64,000 nucleotides of DNA, taken from assembly GCA_949825025.1 (NCBI GenBank), contig OX463788.1:33715078-33779077 (forward strand). Reading direction: 5' to 3'. Positions 30,588 to 44,215 of the stretch are shown piece after piece. Position numbers and translations under genes: made by a program. The notes beneath the pieces are model-generated. The model ran no database searches, was not told the origin of the DNA, and was given only the letters and a program-made list of their open reading frames with translations. Within the stretch, counting starts at the first letter, position 1; each line of letters starts with the position of its first letter. The DNA comes from Siphlonurus alternatus. Its lineage: Eukaryota; Arthropoda; Insecta; Ephemeroptera; Siphlonuridae.

Positions 30588-30590
<3 letters not shown>
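27999..30590. other. AT-rich DNA, no gene supported
   Basis: A patch of higher GC at 29650-29960 (with GTGCGTGAGACGCAACGCGG) has no long frame; it could be a worn insertion. Confidence 0.5.

Positions 30591-30676
<86 letters not shown>
30591..30676. repeat. (TA)n microsatellite
   Basis: About 43 TA units. Confidence 0.95.
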
Positions 30677-30680
<4 letters not shown>

Positions 30681-31770
30681 ATATATATATATATAATTAT
30701 AATTAATTTCAACATATAATCTTTCAATTAAAGCTTCACAACACTATAATGAATTTTAACATTTCTTATTCTTCGCAGTAAGCAGAAGTTATATACAGTT
30801 ATACATGATATTCAAAACCATGTGGTGCTGAAGTTTTCAAATTATGGTACGCTAACTTGCTAACTATACCCATATTTGAATTTGAATAGCCTTATAATAT
30901 TTACAACACATAACGTAACATATTATATAACGTTACTTGTTACTGAAATCTAAAAACGTTTTATTTCCACTTTTAGCTATTATTATCAATATACACATTA
31001 TGTATTTACGTTCTACATTTGCTATTTTAGTATTATACATTATAGCACATTTCAATTATTGCTTAATACATGTCTAATATCATGAAATATATTTACGACA
31101 AAAATTCATTCCATTTCATGGTGTATTTGTTTATAACATATTAATTCATAATTATTTTAGTTACTTATTACTAAATAAAATGAACCCCCGAGATAAAGTT
31201 ATGTTAAATTTAATTTGCATTTAATAATTATGTATAAAATTTAATGCGCCTTTGAAAACAAAATTAATAGTGTAAAGAAAAAAATGTGTCTGAAATTGAT
31301 TTTTTTTTTACATTATTTTCACTGCCCTTTAAGACCATGTTTTTAATATATTTTATATCTGTAGGTCACGAAGCACTAGCATGTGAATTTTATTGGGACA
31401 TGTAGGAATTCACATGTGTGTCGTACTGACCCCACTGAGGATTCTGAGGGCGGGGTAACTAACACAGAGAGAGAGATAGTAAGGTATATTATATACACAT
31501 AACAATGTATAGGTATAGATATCTTACATCGTTCTGAGATTTTTTTTAACGTTAGAACATTGCATAGGAAAAAAAAAATGCTGAAAAGCTTATGTGTATC
31601 AATATTTTATTTTCTAAGAACTAATGCAACATAATTTTCTGACCATTATACTCCCGCAGAGCCTTATCTAACAGTAAGAAGGCTCTGGCTCACCCATCCA
31701 TATAATGCCATTATGCTCCAGAAATCTGATGTTCTCCAATCTGCATGTCTGAAATTAACAGAAATTGAGG
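30677..31770. other. AT-rich DNA, no gene seen
   Basis: Nothing recognised. Confidence 0.55.
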
Positions 31771-32120
31771 TCGGTCGGTGGCGCAGTGGCTGCGTGCTTG
31801 TCTGTCGCTCGGAAGGCTCGGGTTCGCTCTCAGGTGCAGGTGGCTTTTACATTGTAAATGCGTCTGCGCTTCGAGTGTGTGTTCGTGCTTTCCGAGTGAT
31901 GGCGCTTGCATGTCCTTTACTGTGCTGCTGATACGGCTAGGATCGGTGTGTAGGCTTGATAGGTCTATGCATTGCTCCGTCTAGTCCAGGCTGTGGTTGT
32001 AGTGGGCCACATTATACAAGGGAAATCTCGGGACAGTTCACCAATCCATCGCATAAAATCATCCATTTCTATTAAATCACATGTTATTGGGCTCGCCCGT
32101 TGTGTGATATAGAACTCTTT
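31771..32120 (+). mobile_element. tRNA-derived SINE
   Basis: GGTGGCGCAGTGGCTGCGTG (box A-like) and GGGTTCGCTCTCA (box B-like) lie about 40 bases apart at 31777-31845. They are followed by a GC-richer body unlike the neighbouring DNA and then a T/C-rich run (32117-32144). Confidence 0.65.
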
Positions 32121-32803
32121 TTTTTTTCTTTCTTTTTTTTTTAATGATGATGTTAATTAGCAAATAGCAAATAAATATGACTTTGTAGCTCTATTTTGCA
32201 GGAAATAATAATGTGTTATAAATGCACAGGTAAACATTGAAAATATATCATGCAACTGCAGCAAAGGAAATAAAGTACTAAGACGATTGCTTGTATTACA
32301 AAATTCTTTAAAGGCTGTCACTGAAATATCGATAAGGAGAATAATAAATTTGAAACAGATAAAAGAAGCAGAAATGCTTTATTTCAATTGTTTTAAAATT
32401 GCATAGTGAGATGTATTTGTTTTTTGTAAAATGTTTTTTTTTTTTTTTTTAAATTTTGTGTTAACTGAAATTATCTAATATCATGTACCCAAAATAATAA
32501 AATATAAAATTTTAAATTTATAACAATTAAATGGATAATAGAAGGAATTAAAAACTTTGTATTCGCGTGGTACCTGCCTGGCATGCATGTGCAGAATTTG
32601 ACGTGTAAAATTCATACATGCATGCAGTTAAATAAAAATTCTCTGCCGCTATGTTTCATAAGGAGTTTAAATGAGAAGTTTTTCTATTAACACTTGATAT
32701 TTTAAAGCCTGGTTTAAGGCTTAACTCGAGAATTTTGGACGAAATATGTCGTGTCGACAGATGTTCTTCAAAATAATTATGTATAGACTTACAACAGTCT
32801 TCA

Positions 32804-33135
32804 AATGAGATATTAGAATGTAAAACATTTTAGTGGCTTAATCAAAAGAAGGGGTAAAAATATGGTACTGTGAATTTTTTCAGATTTTTCTGAGACCAGG
32901 AACTATATTTTTAAAAAATTATTGAAAGTCTATTTTGATGACGTCACGGGCGGCACTCCTTAAGAAAAAGGATAGGGCAGTGCCGCCCGTGACGTCATAA
33001 AATAGACTTTCAATAATTTTTTTAAAAATAGTTTCGCGGTCTTTGAAAAATCTGAAAAAAATTCACAGTACCATATTTTTACCCCTAGCTTCTTTCGATT
33101 AAGCCACTAAAATTTTCACATTCTAATATCTCATT
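32804..33135. mobile_element. MITE, family B (different ends, family A-like core)
   Basis: A 332-base palindrome with ends AATGAGATATTAGAATG and inner block GTGGCTTAATC...AAGAAG. From about 32870 inward it resembles family A: TTTTTCAGATTTTT, TTAAAAAATTATTGAAAGTC, TGACGTCACGGGCGGC, with CTTAAG at the centre. Confidence 0.87.
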
Positions 33136-34528
33136 AGCCCTGTTTTTTTTTGTTTTTCAAATTTTTTTAATTATTTTATAATTCAATCAAATGTGAATTT
33201 TGTATCCTTCCAATGTTAAATTTGTTAGTTAACATTGCAAAAACACTAAACGACAGATTTTATTATTATTTTTTTTACTAAAACCTAATTTTTTAGACTA
33301 TTTTTCTGTTTTTTTTTTTTTTTTTCATATTTTTTGAACCGTGGCGTTGATTGTAATTAATGAGCAATAAGAAGTTTGGCAACGCTCTCACCGTCAGGGA
33401 CTGTAGTCACCTCCCACTCCTCCCAAATTCGCATTGCTTAGTGAACTACAATCTTGCCATGTCGCTTTTGGGTGTGACCGTGACAGCCAAATTCTCAGGT
33501 TATACCTTAAGATTTTGCTGTTACTTTTGTAGTATAGCTTTCAAAATAGAGTGACAAATTCAATAAAATTATTTACGTTACGAATTAGAATACTAATTGG
33601 CTCCATTATGTTATAGTAATCCTCTTTAGAATACATTTTAAAAAATATCAATATTATTATATGCTAAAAAATTACTAACATAATATTAAAATAAATTTTA
33701 GATTCTCTTCTATAATTATAAAATTGACTTTCAAAACACGTTAAACACAATAAAATTCTTCACTCTCATAATATGATTTTTTTAAATACATTATGCAAGT
33801 AAGAACCCAATCCTCTTCTAAAAACCAAAACATATACCGCATGGCTATTTATTTATTTTATTTGACAGCATAAATATTACCCGTCAAATCTATAGAAGCC
33901 GATGTCAGAGGAGTGTCGAATATAAAACACAACAGAAACATGTAATCGAAACTATAAATAAATTTAATATCTCTCTCCCCTCGAAAAATAATATAAAAAA
34001 GTTAAAACGTAAATAAATAACTTTGAAGCAAAATGTAAAACGGTAAACTTATCTATAAAAAAAATGATGTTACGTTTTATTCAATTTACCATTTGTTTAT
34101 TATTATCATTATATTTTATAGGTTTCGGGTTTTATAATTTTGTCAAATAAAGCACACATAATTAATAAAAAAAGCTAAAATTAATATTTAAACTTCTTAA
34201 TTTGCTCTCTAATAAATTTTATGCAACATTTGGAATGTATCAAACTGATGAAAAAGGATAAAAAATATATGGTAATAATAATGTTGGCACTGTGTATATA
34301 TTATGTTCTGTTATAGGTGTGTTTTTTGTACTGTCCGGTGATCCATTTATCCCTACAGCATAGTTTTAGAGCATTAAAGTGGTGGAGTTCTAAAATAATG
34401 CGTGTACGTTATGTACATGCAGTATGAACTTGACTCCTACCTCACTTGCTAGATCTGCAGCTCATATACACAGAGAGATGAAGATTTGCAATTTTAGGAG
34501 ATTATAAAAAAGCACCCAGCATGCCCAT
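33136..34528. other. AT-rich DNA, no gene supported
   Basis: A 64-codon frame starting at 33360 lies in a mixed patch but resembles no known protein. Confidence 0.5.
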
Positions 34529-34572
34529 ATCAAAAGAGTTTTGGTTCACCACGCCTCCATAGACTGCGTGGT
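34529..34572 (-). repeat. Dispersed repeat, copy 2
   Basis: The complement of this stretch reads CCACGCAGTCTATGGAGG, then CGTGGTGAACCAAAAC, as at 27951. Confidence 0.5.
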
Positions 34573-34859
34573 AAAGCCTACCAACAAACAGAAGTAAAGT
34601 TCGTGGTGGGTGTCCAGGTGTCCAGAGGTGTACATATGTGTCTCATCTAGTCTGATTCTTACATTATAAGTTCACTCCCTTAGTTGGTTGTTTCGTTTAT
34701 TAGAATTACTTAGAGAGGTCATTGATTGCGGTTGGCCTACCTACTCCACTGTTTCTACTCCTGTTCACCTATATATATTGTATTCGTTACATGTAGTCTC
34801 GCAGTACACTGAAATGTCCTGAACTGAGCCATGCTCTGCATACCTTCCCCCATCCCCCT

Positions 34860-34861
<2 letters not shown>

Positions 34862-34946
<85 letters not shown>
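34862..34946. repeat. (CT)n microsatellite
   Basis: About 42 CT units directly precede a GC-richer stretch (34947-35090). Confidence 0.95.
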
Positions 34947-34948
<2 letters not shown>

Positions 34949-35090
34949 ACTGTGAAGTGAGGGAAGGAACGAAGCAAGAATACAAGAAGCACCCTTGGCG
35001 ACGTCATCATCGTCCTACCTGAGCCTTCCTCTCCCCGGCCCTCTCTCCCACTCCACTCTTCATCTTCCATGCCACGAAGACCAAGTAAGC
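34947..35090 (+). promoter_or_regulatory. Small GC-richer island after the CT microsatellite, possible untranslated exon
   Basis: A pyrimidine-rich, non-repetitive stretch with GACGTCATCATCGTCC ends in CCAA/GTAAGC, a weak donor. There is no coding evidence. Confidence 0.2.
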
Positions 35091-36157
35091 AGCATCTCTA
35101 AAAAAAATATGAAAAAGTCGTCTTGTAACTCTTACACGAAGCGTGATGAAGCACTAGTGTACCCGCTTGCCCGTATAAATCTACCCGCACCCCACCCGCA
35201 ACCACTAGTAAAAGTAAACCAATTTATCGTACAATGTAATACTAAAATTGAAACTTATACTGCTTATACACATTAAAAACAAATTATGTCATGAGTCATG
35301 CATGATACGTTACAAATGTACGTACTACTTATATTTTTTACGTTTATGTTTATTGGTAATTTTCACTGAAACGCTGAAACTTCATTTAAATTTGTGAATA
35401 ATATAGTATATATACTTATGGTTGTGGTTGGTTGGTATTTTGGGGCAATTGACACATTTTGGTCATGTAGTATGCCCCCAATATACTTATATTTTCCTTG
35501 TACTTTGAAAAGGTAGACTTTGTGTATATAATTAATGTATATTATTATAATAAAACTATAAATATAGTACCACAGTATTCATATCTCTTTAAAAATAAGA
35601 GCTCGTACAGAAACATGTATTATGATAGTCTTCGTAAAAAAATTATTATAAATATTATACTAAAATGTTATAGTTTTTGATAAGCATATATCCTTAAGAA
35701 TTCTAATTAATCTTAAATTATAATTTCATTAATCATTACTTCACTTTTTTCACACCAATTGAATATAATTATGTTTTTTTTTTTTTTATTATTATTTTAC
35801 ATACACAATATTGATCGTTATACAACACTTTGCGGCATACACATTAACAAGCTGGAGTTGTCTCACTTAACATAATGCTTTAATATGCAAAGTTTTACAC
35901 AGCTCTACGGTGCATTTGCAAACCATGCATGTTTAGTATTCTACTTGATTCTCGTAAAACAAAACTTTTCTGTTAGACGAACAAATAAATTTTAGAAAGT
36001 TAGTACTGTGTTTTATTGAATATACATATATTTAAGCAACAAATTCTGGTGTCCAATATATATAAAGAATTATAATAATGAATAATTAATCTACTGAGCG
36101 TTATAATTACAGATTATTACATACGTTATAATGTTATAACTTTATATCATATCATAT

Positions 36158-36200
<43 letters not shown>

Positions 36201-37211
36201 TTTTAATTTTACAAATTAACTTAAATATGTAAAATTTACTGCCCTTAATGCCAGTAAGAAACAGGAGACTATTCTATTTTTCTATTGGGTACGTCTATTT
36301 TTTTTTATTTTTTATTTTTTTTATGCACTAAAAAGTATTTTAATGGAGACAGGATTGCTGTAGCCTTGGTACATTGGCATATCTTAAGTAAATTTCAGCC
36401 TTCACTCAGGAGTGACTGCGGGAGCCATCACATGGACATCTTCTTTACCTTATTGTAGATGCATTGTAATTACACCTGTTGCTAAATTGAATAGCTTCCA
36501 TATAATGTTAAAAATTGTAATGAACGACAATTTGCATATGCAGTAAAATATTATTATACTCTAAAAGAAATATGTCATTAACAAATTATTGTTGTGACGC
36601 AAGTCATGCTGTTTCATAGTTTGTTAAATTATTCATGATAGCAATCAATTCGGTAATGCATTAGAATAAATTAGAATATTACTTTGGTTATTTTAATTGC
36701 TTCTGTCCTCACTCATATTCATTGGTGTGTAACATAATAAATTAATAATATAAACACTTCGGTTTATACCATATACTATAAAAATACGTTAAATGCCACG
36801 TGTACTTTCATTTAAAAAATAAATTAAGCATATATAATATCGAACATTTTGAAAATTTTCAAAATTTGTATGACAACTGGAACTTTCAAAGATGATATGA
36901 CTAAATATTTTTGCTTTCGTCTGCCACCCAGAGAGTGGAATTTTGAAGGTAAGTATGTGAATTGAATGATAAATATTCAATTATATGCTATAATTATTAA
37001 TTATACAGTATATTCACTGTGTTTTTTAATTAAAAAATTTACTGAAAAAAAATTGTATTTCTAAATATTGATTAACGAATATGCCAGCTAGATCAAATAA
37101 AATTACATACTATTGCAATTTTAGAAATTTAGTACTGTGTTTGATTGAATATACATATATTTAAACAATAAATTCTGGTGTCCAACATAAAGGAATTATA
37201 ATAATAAATAA
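35091..37211. other. AT-rich DNA, no gene seen
   Basis: Includes a (TA)n run near 36166-36193; otherwise featureless. Confidence 0.55.
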
Positions 37212-37531
37212 TGGAGTATCGACCTCAAATTTTTTTTATTATTGCAGAAATGGATAGAGGGTGCAAAGTTAAGCTACCCTGATTTTTTTTTCAGATTTTT
37301 TACAGCCAGGAAAGTATTTTTAAAAAAAATATTGAATGTCCCTTTTGTGACGTCACGAGGCGTCTCTTCTTAAGAAAAGGATAGGACTTGCCGCCGCGTG
37401 ACGTCGCAAAAAGTACTTTCAATATTTGTTAAAAAATTCTTCCAGGGCTGAAAAAAAAATCTGAAAAAATCAGGGTAGCATAACTTTGCACCCTCTATCC
37501 ATGCAATAAAAAAAAATGAGGTCGATGCTCA
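37212..37531. mobile_element. MITE, family A copy 4
   Basis: Same ends and same core as copy 3, including two TGACGTC motifs and a central CTTAAG. The right end has lost one C of CTCCA and part of the TTTCTGCAA block. Confidence 0.87.
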
Positions 37532-38963
37532 TTCAAGAACTATATACTGGGACAGTCGTTGGGTACTCATTAACCTGCAGCGCGTAAGTTTTGATAATTT
37601 AGATATTTATGAGGAATGAGTGAGCAAAAGGAAAATTAATTGTATTTTTGTAGTCCTTCATTTTTTTACACGGAATTAACTGTGATGTTTGATATGTCGA
37701 CGCACTAAATTAATATTGTAATTTCATTTTTAATTGTAATTCCAGTGCATAAAATATGGTAAAAAAAATAAATAAAAAATAAAAATCGACGGCAATTAAT
37801 GCCAATTACTTTTTATATTTGCAATACAAAAATAATCATTAATATTATAGAGAACACTGTTTGGGCAGTTTGTGAATTTCCTGCCTCTAACTTGTTATTT
37901 ATGTACTCATGAGGGAAATATAATAAAATAAACATATTGAACACTTATAACTACAATTCAATGTATTTATGATATAAATTTGAACATAATTGGTGATATT
38001 AAAAATAGCCATGAAATTTATTTTTCAGAAAATTTTGTATCATGATATTACTTCAGGATTTGTACTTGCAAATCCTGGTATTATTTTAATACGTATTTGG
38101 TAAAATCTAGTATGAATTAATGCAGTAGAAATCCTATTTAAGTTAATTTAGTACAATATTCAACTGTTTGACAAACAGTCTTAATTAACATGATAAAGCA
38201 ATGAGGGTAGTTTGTAATATGCATAATTAGGCACATTAGTTAACTTAAGCATAATTTAATTATAACTCTTCATAGCATTAATTAATGAAGATTACTGTGT
38301 AAACATTAATTTATTAACGGGAAATTCTCCTACATTTAATTTGATGTTTTCTCAGGTGCTGCATGTCTTGAAAATCTTGAAAATAATTTTCCCAAAATAT
38401 TAAGTTTCTACTTTCAAAATTAAAAACGTAGGGATTTCTTTCAGAATTTAAATTAATTTTTAAATTTGGCGCTAAAACGTGACGTAGCAGGTGACCATAG
38501 CACCCTGGAATGGGTAGAAAAACCTGCTGATTTCGATTGTATCACTGAAAATTTATCCAACCATTCTTTGACTCTCAAACTGGTGTGTATCAAGCTGTAT
38601 TTGCGTGTTAGATGCATTTTTTCTATATACGTCACAGATTGCAAGCCTGCGCGCGGGTTGCATACGTTGCCCCTATTTCTAATAATTTCTCTAAAGTCAC
38701 CAAATTTGAGTTGAAATTTTTGAAACTATATAGTGTCAAACTTATTGTTAAACAGTCACCTATCATAATAGAGCAGTTAAATTAAAAATTTTTGGCGTAA
38801 GAGAATTCTCCATTTGCCTACTTCATAAGTAGTTTTGCAAAAATGTTCCTTCTTAATTTTCACGACAGTTCTCTTATATACTGGTGTCATCAAATACATA
38901 ATTATGCTATCTATGGACTGTGCCATGCGCATATATAGGGACTGAAAGGATGCTATATATATG
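37532..38963. other. AT-rich DNA, no gene supported
   Basis: A mixed patch at 38465-38660 has overlapping short frames on both strands, none recognised. Confidence 0.5.
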
Positions 38964-39858
38964 TTAGCGACCAAAGCCAAATTCGGACAATGTAAAAAAA
39001 AATAATTAATTGAATTAAATTAAAATTAAACAATACTAATTTAAAATTATTAAAGTAATAAATGATAAAAATTCCAAAGTGTTTACAAAAATATAATGTT
39101 CCGCAATGGAGTACCGATTTCATTTTTTTTATTGCAGAAATGGATAGAGGGTGCAAAGTTATGCTACCCTGATTTTTTTCAGATTTTTTAGAGCCCGGCA
39201 ACTATTTTTTAAAAATTATTGAAAGTGCAGAAAAAGTGCCGCCTCTTGCCGCCTCTCTTAATAAAAGATAGGACCCAAAAGGGACGTGGATTCGAACCCC
39301 ACCTCGCCAAAACTTTTTAGCAATACTTCCCGGTCCCTAAAAAATCTGAAAAAAAATCAGAGTAACATAACTTTTCATCCTCTATCCATTTCTGCTATAA
39401 AAAATTTTGAGGTCGGTACTCCATCGGAAATTTTTAAAGGAATATATACTCTTTATTTATTATATAGAAGTTATTAGCGGCGATTCACGAAAGAGTTATT
39501 CAGAAAGTGATCAACGTTTATCACTATTAACCGTGATCAGCGCCAGTTTTATTCAATGGCACAAAATGCCATGGCTATGTATAGTGCATAGAAACTTGGA
39601 TAACTTCCCTCTTAAGTTGAACCCATTATTATATATTTAATTTAATTCTTATTATAAACTTATTGTATAAGAATATACATTAGCATAAATAAAGTAAATA
39701 AAGTAAAGTATAAAATAAATTAAGTGTACTTACCAATTAAAAACCGATAAGCTCTCTCTCGTCGGGTTTTGGTTTTTAGTTTTTACTAATTAACCATAAT
39801 AGTTTGGGTCACTTTTATTGGACATTGTCCGAATTCCGAATTCAGCTTTGGGCGCTAA
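38964..39858. mobile_element. MITE-like element, family E, carrying a nested family A copy
   Basis: The left end TTAGCGACCAAAGCC...TTCGGACAATGT is answered at the right by ACATTGTCCGAATTC...CTTTGGGCGCTAA. The middle is AT-rich and contains the family A copy at 39107-39423. A related, worn element is at 752-1457. Confidence 0.7.
39107..39423. mobile_element. MITE, family A copy 5 (sub-family with T-arm-like centre), nested in a larger element
   Basis: Very close to copy 1 at 2883 through its whole length, including the centre with GTGGATTCGAACCCCACC. It lies inside the longer inverted-repeat element 38964-39858. Confidence 0.85.
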
Positions 39859-41406
39859 CAGATATATTCTATCTATTATTGAGTTTCATTATTATTATTA
39901 TTATTATATTTTTTTCCTCAGCGCTTACCTAAACTGGAAATCTGAATGAAATGATGCGTGGGAAAATTGTCAAGTTATATCTTGATATTATCCTATCATA
40001 GTTAAAGTTTGTCTAATTATCTTTTTTTTTTTTTTTTTTTTGCAACCAAAAAATTACCAAAAATGGTAATAATGTGTTTGAAAAACATGATACGACAACA
40101 TTCATACACAATTTACCTTACTTAATTCATTTTGCTTTTAATGTACATGAATATATTGAGCCTACTACCATGAGTTACAAATTATACCTTCTTCTATTTT
40201 TCGTAAGTAATATTTAAAGGGACTAGGCACCCTAATTAAAAAAAAAAAAATACTTACTAGCTGAGTAAATTATAAATAATATGCTGCATGGTCCCCATGG
40301 TGAGCCAGCGTGTGTGCTCGCCATGATAATTATCGCATACCAGAGTCAGCGATGGATCCTGACGTCATCACTGCACCAAGAGGCGTGTTTTTGTATTTTT
40401 CTTTTTTTATCAATTTTAAAACATACAATTTATACACTCACTTTACTCATATAGTAAAACCTTCAATAAAATTCAATTCAATGAATAAAATAAATGAAAC
40501 TTGAGTTGAGAGTGTTAATTGAGACGATAAAGTATAGAAAAATTTACATTTTAATCAGTTTATCTCACTGACTATACACACATAATTTTCATGGAGATCA
40601 GGTGAAGTACACACTGAAGGAAGCGAGGAAAAATCTCTCTCTCTCTCTCAAAATTGAAATAAATGATAATAATGTGTATATATTAAGCATAATTAGCTGT
40701 ATGCATTAATAATAAAATTTGATTTAATTATAACATAATAAAATATATACTATAATGTAACTATATATATTAAATATATATACTAGCTGTATATATGTAA
40801 CTACGTATTTATAATATAACATGAAAATTAGATTATTAAACTGTAAAAATTAATTGTGTTTCTCTGTTAATTGCTTTGATGATTGACATATTATTAAATT
40901 ATATGAGCTCTATAAATGATATTATTGTACCTTGTAATGGGATGGAAATTGCATCATTATAGAATTGTAAGCATTAAATGAGGTGTTGAGTGATAAGAGA
41001 AATGCCAAGTGAGTTGTTAGAAATGCATTAAAGAGTTACGAATGCCTCTTCTTGTGAGGAAGTGGAGAGGAGAAAAAGGAGGAACAAACTAAAAAATAAA
41101 ATAAAAAAAAAAAATAAAAAAAGTTATATTCTTGTAAGGTGGATTCACATATAAGCGATAATCTGAGGCGCAGCGCAATTATAGCGCAATTGTTATGAAG
41201 TTTTAGAGTCGTTGAATTAGATAGCAGAACTAAAAGGCTTTAGTTGACAATATAAATATAGTTTAGCCACCAAAAAATGGTACAGCAATAAAAAGGGTCC
41301 TGGTAGCAGCCACAACTGTGACTTCGGTGCTTTGCTGATATCCACTCTCTCCACTCTCATTCTATTTGTATGTACGTACATACATTTCTTTGTTTGTAAC
41401 TTGGGT
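39859..41406. other. AT-rich DNA, no gene seen
   Basis: T run at 40023-40041, A run at 40239-40250, short CT run at 40637-40650. A mixed patch at 40280-40390 (with CCTGACGTCATCAC) is unexplained. Confidence 0.5.
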
Positions 41407-41529
41407 AAACAAACAAACAAACAAACAAACAAACAAACAAACAAACAAACAAACAAACAAACAAACAAACAAACAAACAAACAAACAAACAAACAAACAA
41501 ACAAACAAACAAACAAACAAACAAACAAA
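41407..41529. repeat. (AAAC)n microsatellite
   Basis: About 30 perfect AAAC units. Confidence 0.95.
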
Positions 41530-41753
41530 ACAATTTTTATCATTTAAAAATAAAAAATTATTGTAAAATTGGAGAATTCACTGGAGTATAAAAAATATGA
41601 AAATTTTCATAACATTTTCATCAGTCCCCAAACAAAATTTTGTAGAGGTTAGTGTGAATTGAAATACATAACAAAACACATTTTACACAGATATTTTGAA
41701 TTTTAAAGTGATGTCGTCGTAAAATTAATATTATACATGATGTATATGTAACA

Positions 41754-41755
<2 letters not shown>

Positions 41756-41844
<89 letters not shown>

Positions 41845-41864
41845 GTGTGTGTGTGTGTGTGTGT
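41756..41864. repeat. Compound (TA)n-(GT)n microsatellite
   Basis: About 40 TA units are followed by about 12 GT units. Confidence 0.95.
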
Positions 41865-42899
41865 TACAGACAAGTGTTTATGATGCTTTAAAATTCTTTT
41901 GTATTTTCGTGTCTGACATTGTGTACATGGACCCCCGCCGGCCACCTTGGGTGTTTGTATATAATATGCTCTCTTCACTTTCTTTGTTCATTCCATTACA
42001 CTTTATTAAAACTTGTAATTTCTTTTAATGCTAGCTCACGGTGCATCTTTACATAAACACTGCAAAATGTCATCACAATATATGCCATCACAATGCAATA
42101 ATTATAACTAGAAAAATCGTCACACACAAAATGCAAATCATAAGGTCATACATGAGCATTAATTTATATTAATATAATTTTTTATTGAAGTTCGATGTGG
42201 TTTAAATTGGTTTTAAAATATAAATTTAATACATAACTACTGTACAAAAATGAGCTTTAGTTCCTTGAAAAACAAGCATGCGTGACTTTATTTTTCTTTT
42301 TATAAAAAGCATGCAGTTTAAAAATGCAATGTCGTCGATATTTTCTGTGTCTTGTCTCATCTCCCAATCTCCCCCATATATTATCCCTCCCTCCTCCCTT
42401 CCTCCGTGTTTTCTGTGGTAAAAGGTAAAACCATCCATCCATTGATGTGATGACTCTACTTATTTCATACCATAAGCACTCACCACTCATCTTCATTAAT
42501 TTTATATTCAAATTCAACCCCACATTCAATACAAAGTTTTCTAAAAAGTTGAAAAAAGTTTTTGTTTTGACGTGATAATCGATTGGTATCAAGATATATT
42601 GTACATTGTTAAATATAAAAGAGCATTAATACGACGCATTGGTCGGATTCAGAGTAGTTTGATGCTCTGCAACAAATTTAATTGATAAACAAAAACTTAA
42701 TTCGGTGAAAACGTTTTCAGAGCTTTATGAAAATGCGAAATTTGTCCGACATTCGAGCCTAAAGCTTAAACATGGCAGTAAAATTAGTAAATAATAATTT
42801 TACCTGCTTTGGTTTACAAATAAAAATATAATAAAGGATAAATCAGCTAGGATTAAGTTCAGGAAAAAAAAAGTTTGTTGAGTTCAGAACTTCAGATCG
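41865..42899. other. AT-rich DNA upstream of the receptor CpG island
   Basis: Nothing gene-like; a CT-rich patch lies at 42358-42415. Confidence 0.5.
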
Positions 42900-43420
42900 G
42901 TGTCTAATCCGAGGATGGCTATGTCTGTGTGTAGGCTGACTGCGGCGGCTGCGGCGGCGGGGAGCTCGGGGCGCGCTTGCGCTAGCCAGCCACTGAGAGA
43001 GGGAACGAGCGCGCGGTGACGGCCTGCGAGGAGGAGGAAGGGCAGGCAAGCACTGCGGAGCGAGCACAGCCCCCGGCCAGTGTCAGTGTGCCAGCAAAGC
43101 GATCGGTGGTGAGCGGCTCCGAGTGCGAGTGGCCAAGTGAGCGTAGCGGCACCGGCACCGGCTCTCGCACCGGGCGGCCGCGACCACCACGAGCGAGCAC
43201 ACGCGCAGGCCATCATCAGTTGTTTGTGACCGTGGCAGGCGGGTAGCATCACCTGCTTGTCGAGCCTGTTCACCTTCTCTGCAATGTCTCACGCACCACA
43301 AGCCCGCACTCTGGCCCCATCGGTGGTGTCACCACGACCTCTTACCGGAATCCCACGTTCACATGACCACTTTGAGTGCTGCTATGATTACTCCACTACC
43401 TCCGCATCATTCTACCTGAG
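42900..43420 (+). promoter_or_regulatory. GC-rich CpG island, probable promoter and 5' untranslated exon of the octopamine receptor
   Basis: About 500 bases rich in G, C and CpG stand out sharply from AT-rich surroundings, 0.9-1.4 kb upstream of the receptor start codon and on its side. The stretch has short open frames on both strands but none resembles a protein, as expected of GC-rich untranslated sequence. It ends at a plausible donor (CTGAG/GTACTT, intron starting at 43421), and a polypyrimidine-AG acceptor (TTTTCAG, ending 44215) lies 77 bases before the receptor ATG. The model of one noncoding exon, an intron of about 795 bases and then the coding exon is inference from these signals. 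Confidence 0.5.
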
Positions 43421-44215
43421 GTACTTTATTTATTACTACCGATACAGCAGTGTTCTTTTATGAATGAACAAGTTGACAGGTGTTAAGAAAAACATTATTT
43501 ATGATCGTGCAATATAGAAATAATAATTAACATTTAATTATGAGAGCTGTAGTTTTAGCATCAGATAATATGACTGTAATCGTAAATCGTATGGGAGAAA
43601 GAAATCGTACATTAAGCTTTTAATTACTAATACAGTACGTAACGTTAACCATGCCTACAGAAAGTGAACACTATCTCTATTGTGATAAAAACAATGAAAA
43701 TATTTTTGAATATAATAAAACATTGATTTTATTGACAGAAGGAAGTGTTTTTTTGCAATAAATGTGACATTCCAAAAAATTAGATTATATAAAGACGTAT
43801 TTCCACGACAAAACGAGATTTATTCAAATTGTGTGTTGTTCCAAGAGCCATGAAAACTCTGCATCACATGTCAACCAATGCTTGATGGTTAAAACAGGTA
43901 ATTTGTGTTATTCCTCATCAGCTCTAGTTGGGAGACAAATCCACCGCTGTGAAATGTGACTCGTGTGGTAGCAGTGTAATAAGGTTTGGATTAATATTGA
44001 GAAATGAATTTTTTGCAAGTTGATAGAACAATATCAAATTATAATCATCATCATTATCATCATTATTAATTAATCAATTTAAAAGTGATCTCAATAACTT
44101 TATAATTAATTTGGAAAACCAAGGAAATCTCAAAGAAAACTTTATATCAACCAACAAAAACAAAACAGGTTAAATAAAATGTGCACAAATGTATCATATT
44201 TTCAGTGTCAGTGAG

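Noticed and set aside
33360..33554. 64-codon frame with mixed composition
   Set aside because: No recognisable family and no supporting signals; recorded only as an unexplained patch.
41407..41529. Possible CRISPR-like array
   Set aside because: A pure AAAC microsatellite without spacers, in an animal genome.
42843..43301. Overlapping frames on both strands in the GC-rich island
   Set aside because: Alanine, serine and arginine rich frames from CpG-rich DNA; no protein resemblance. Better explained as promoter and untranslated exon.
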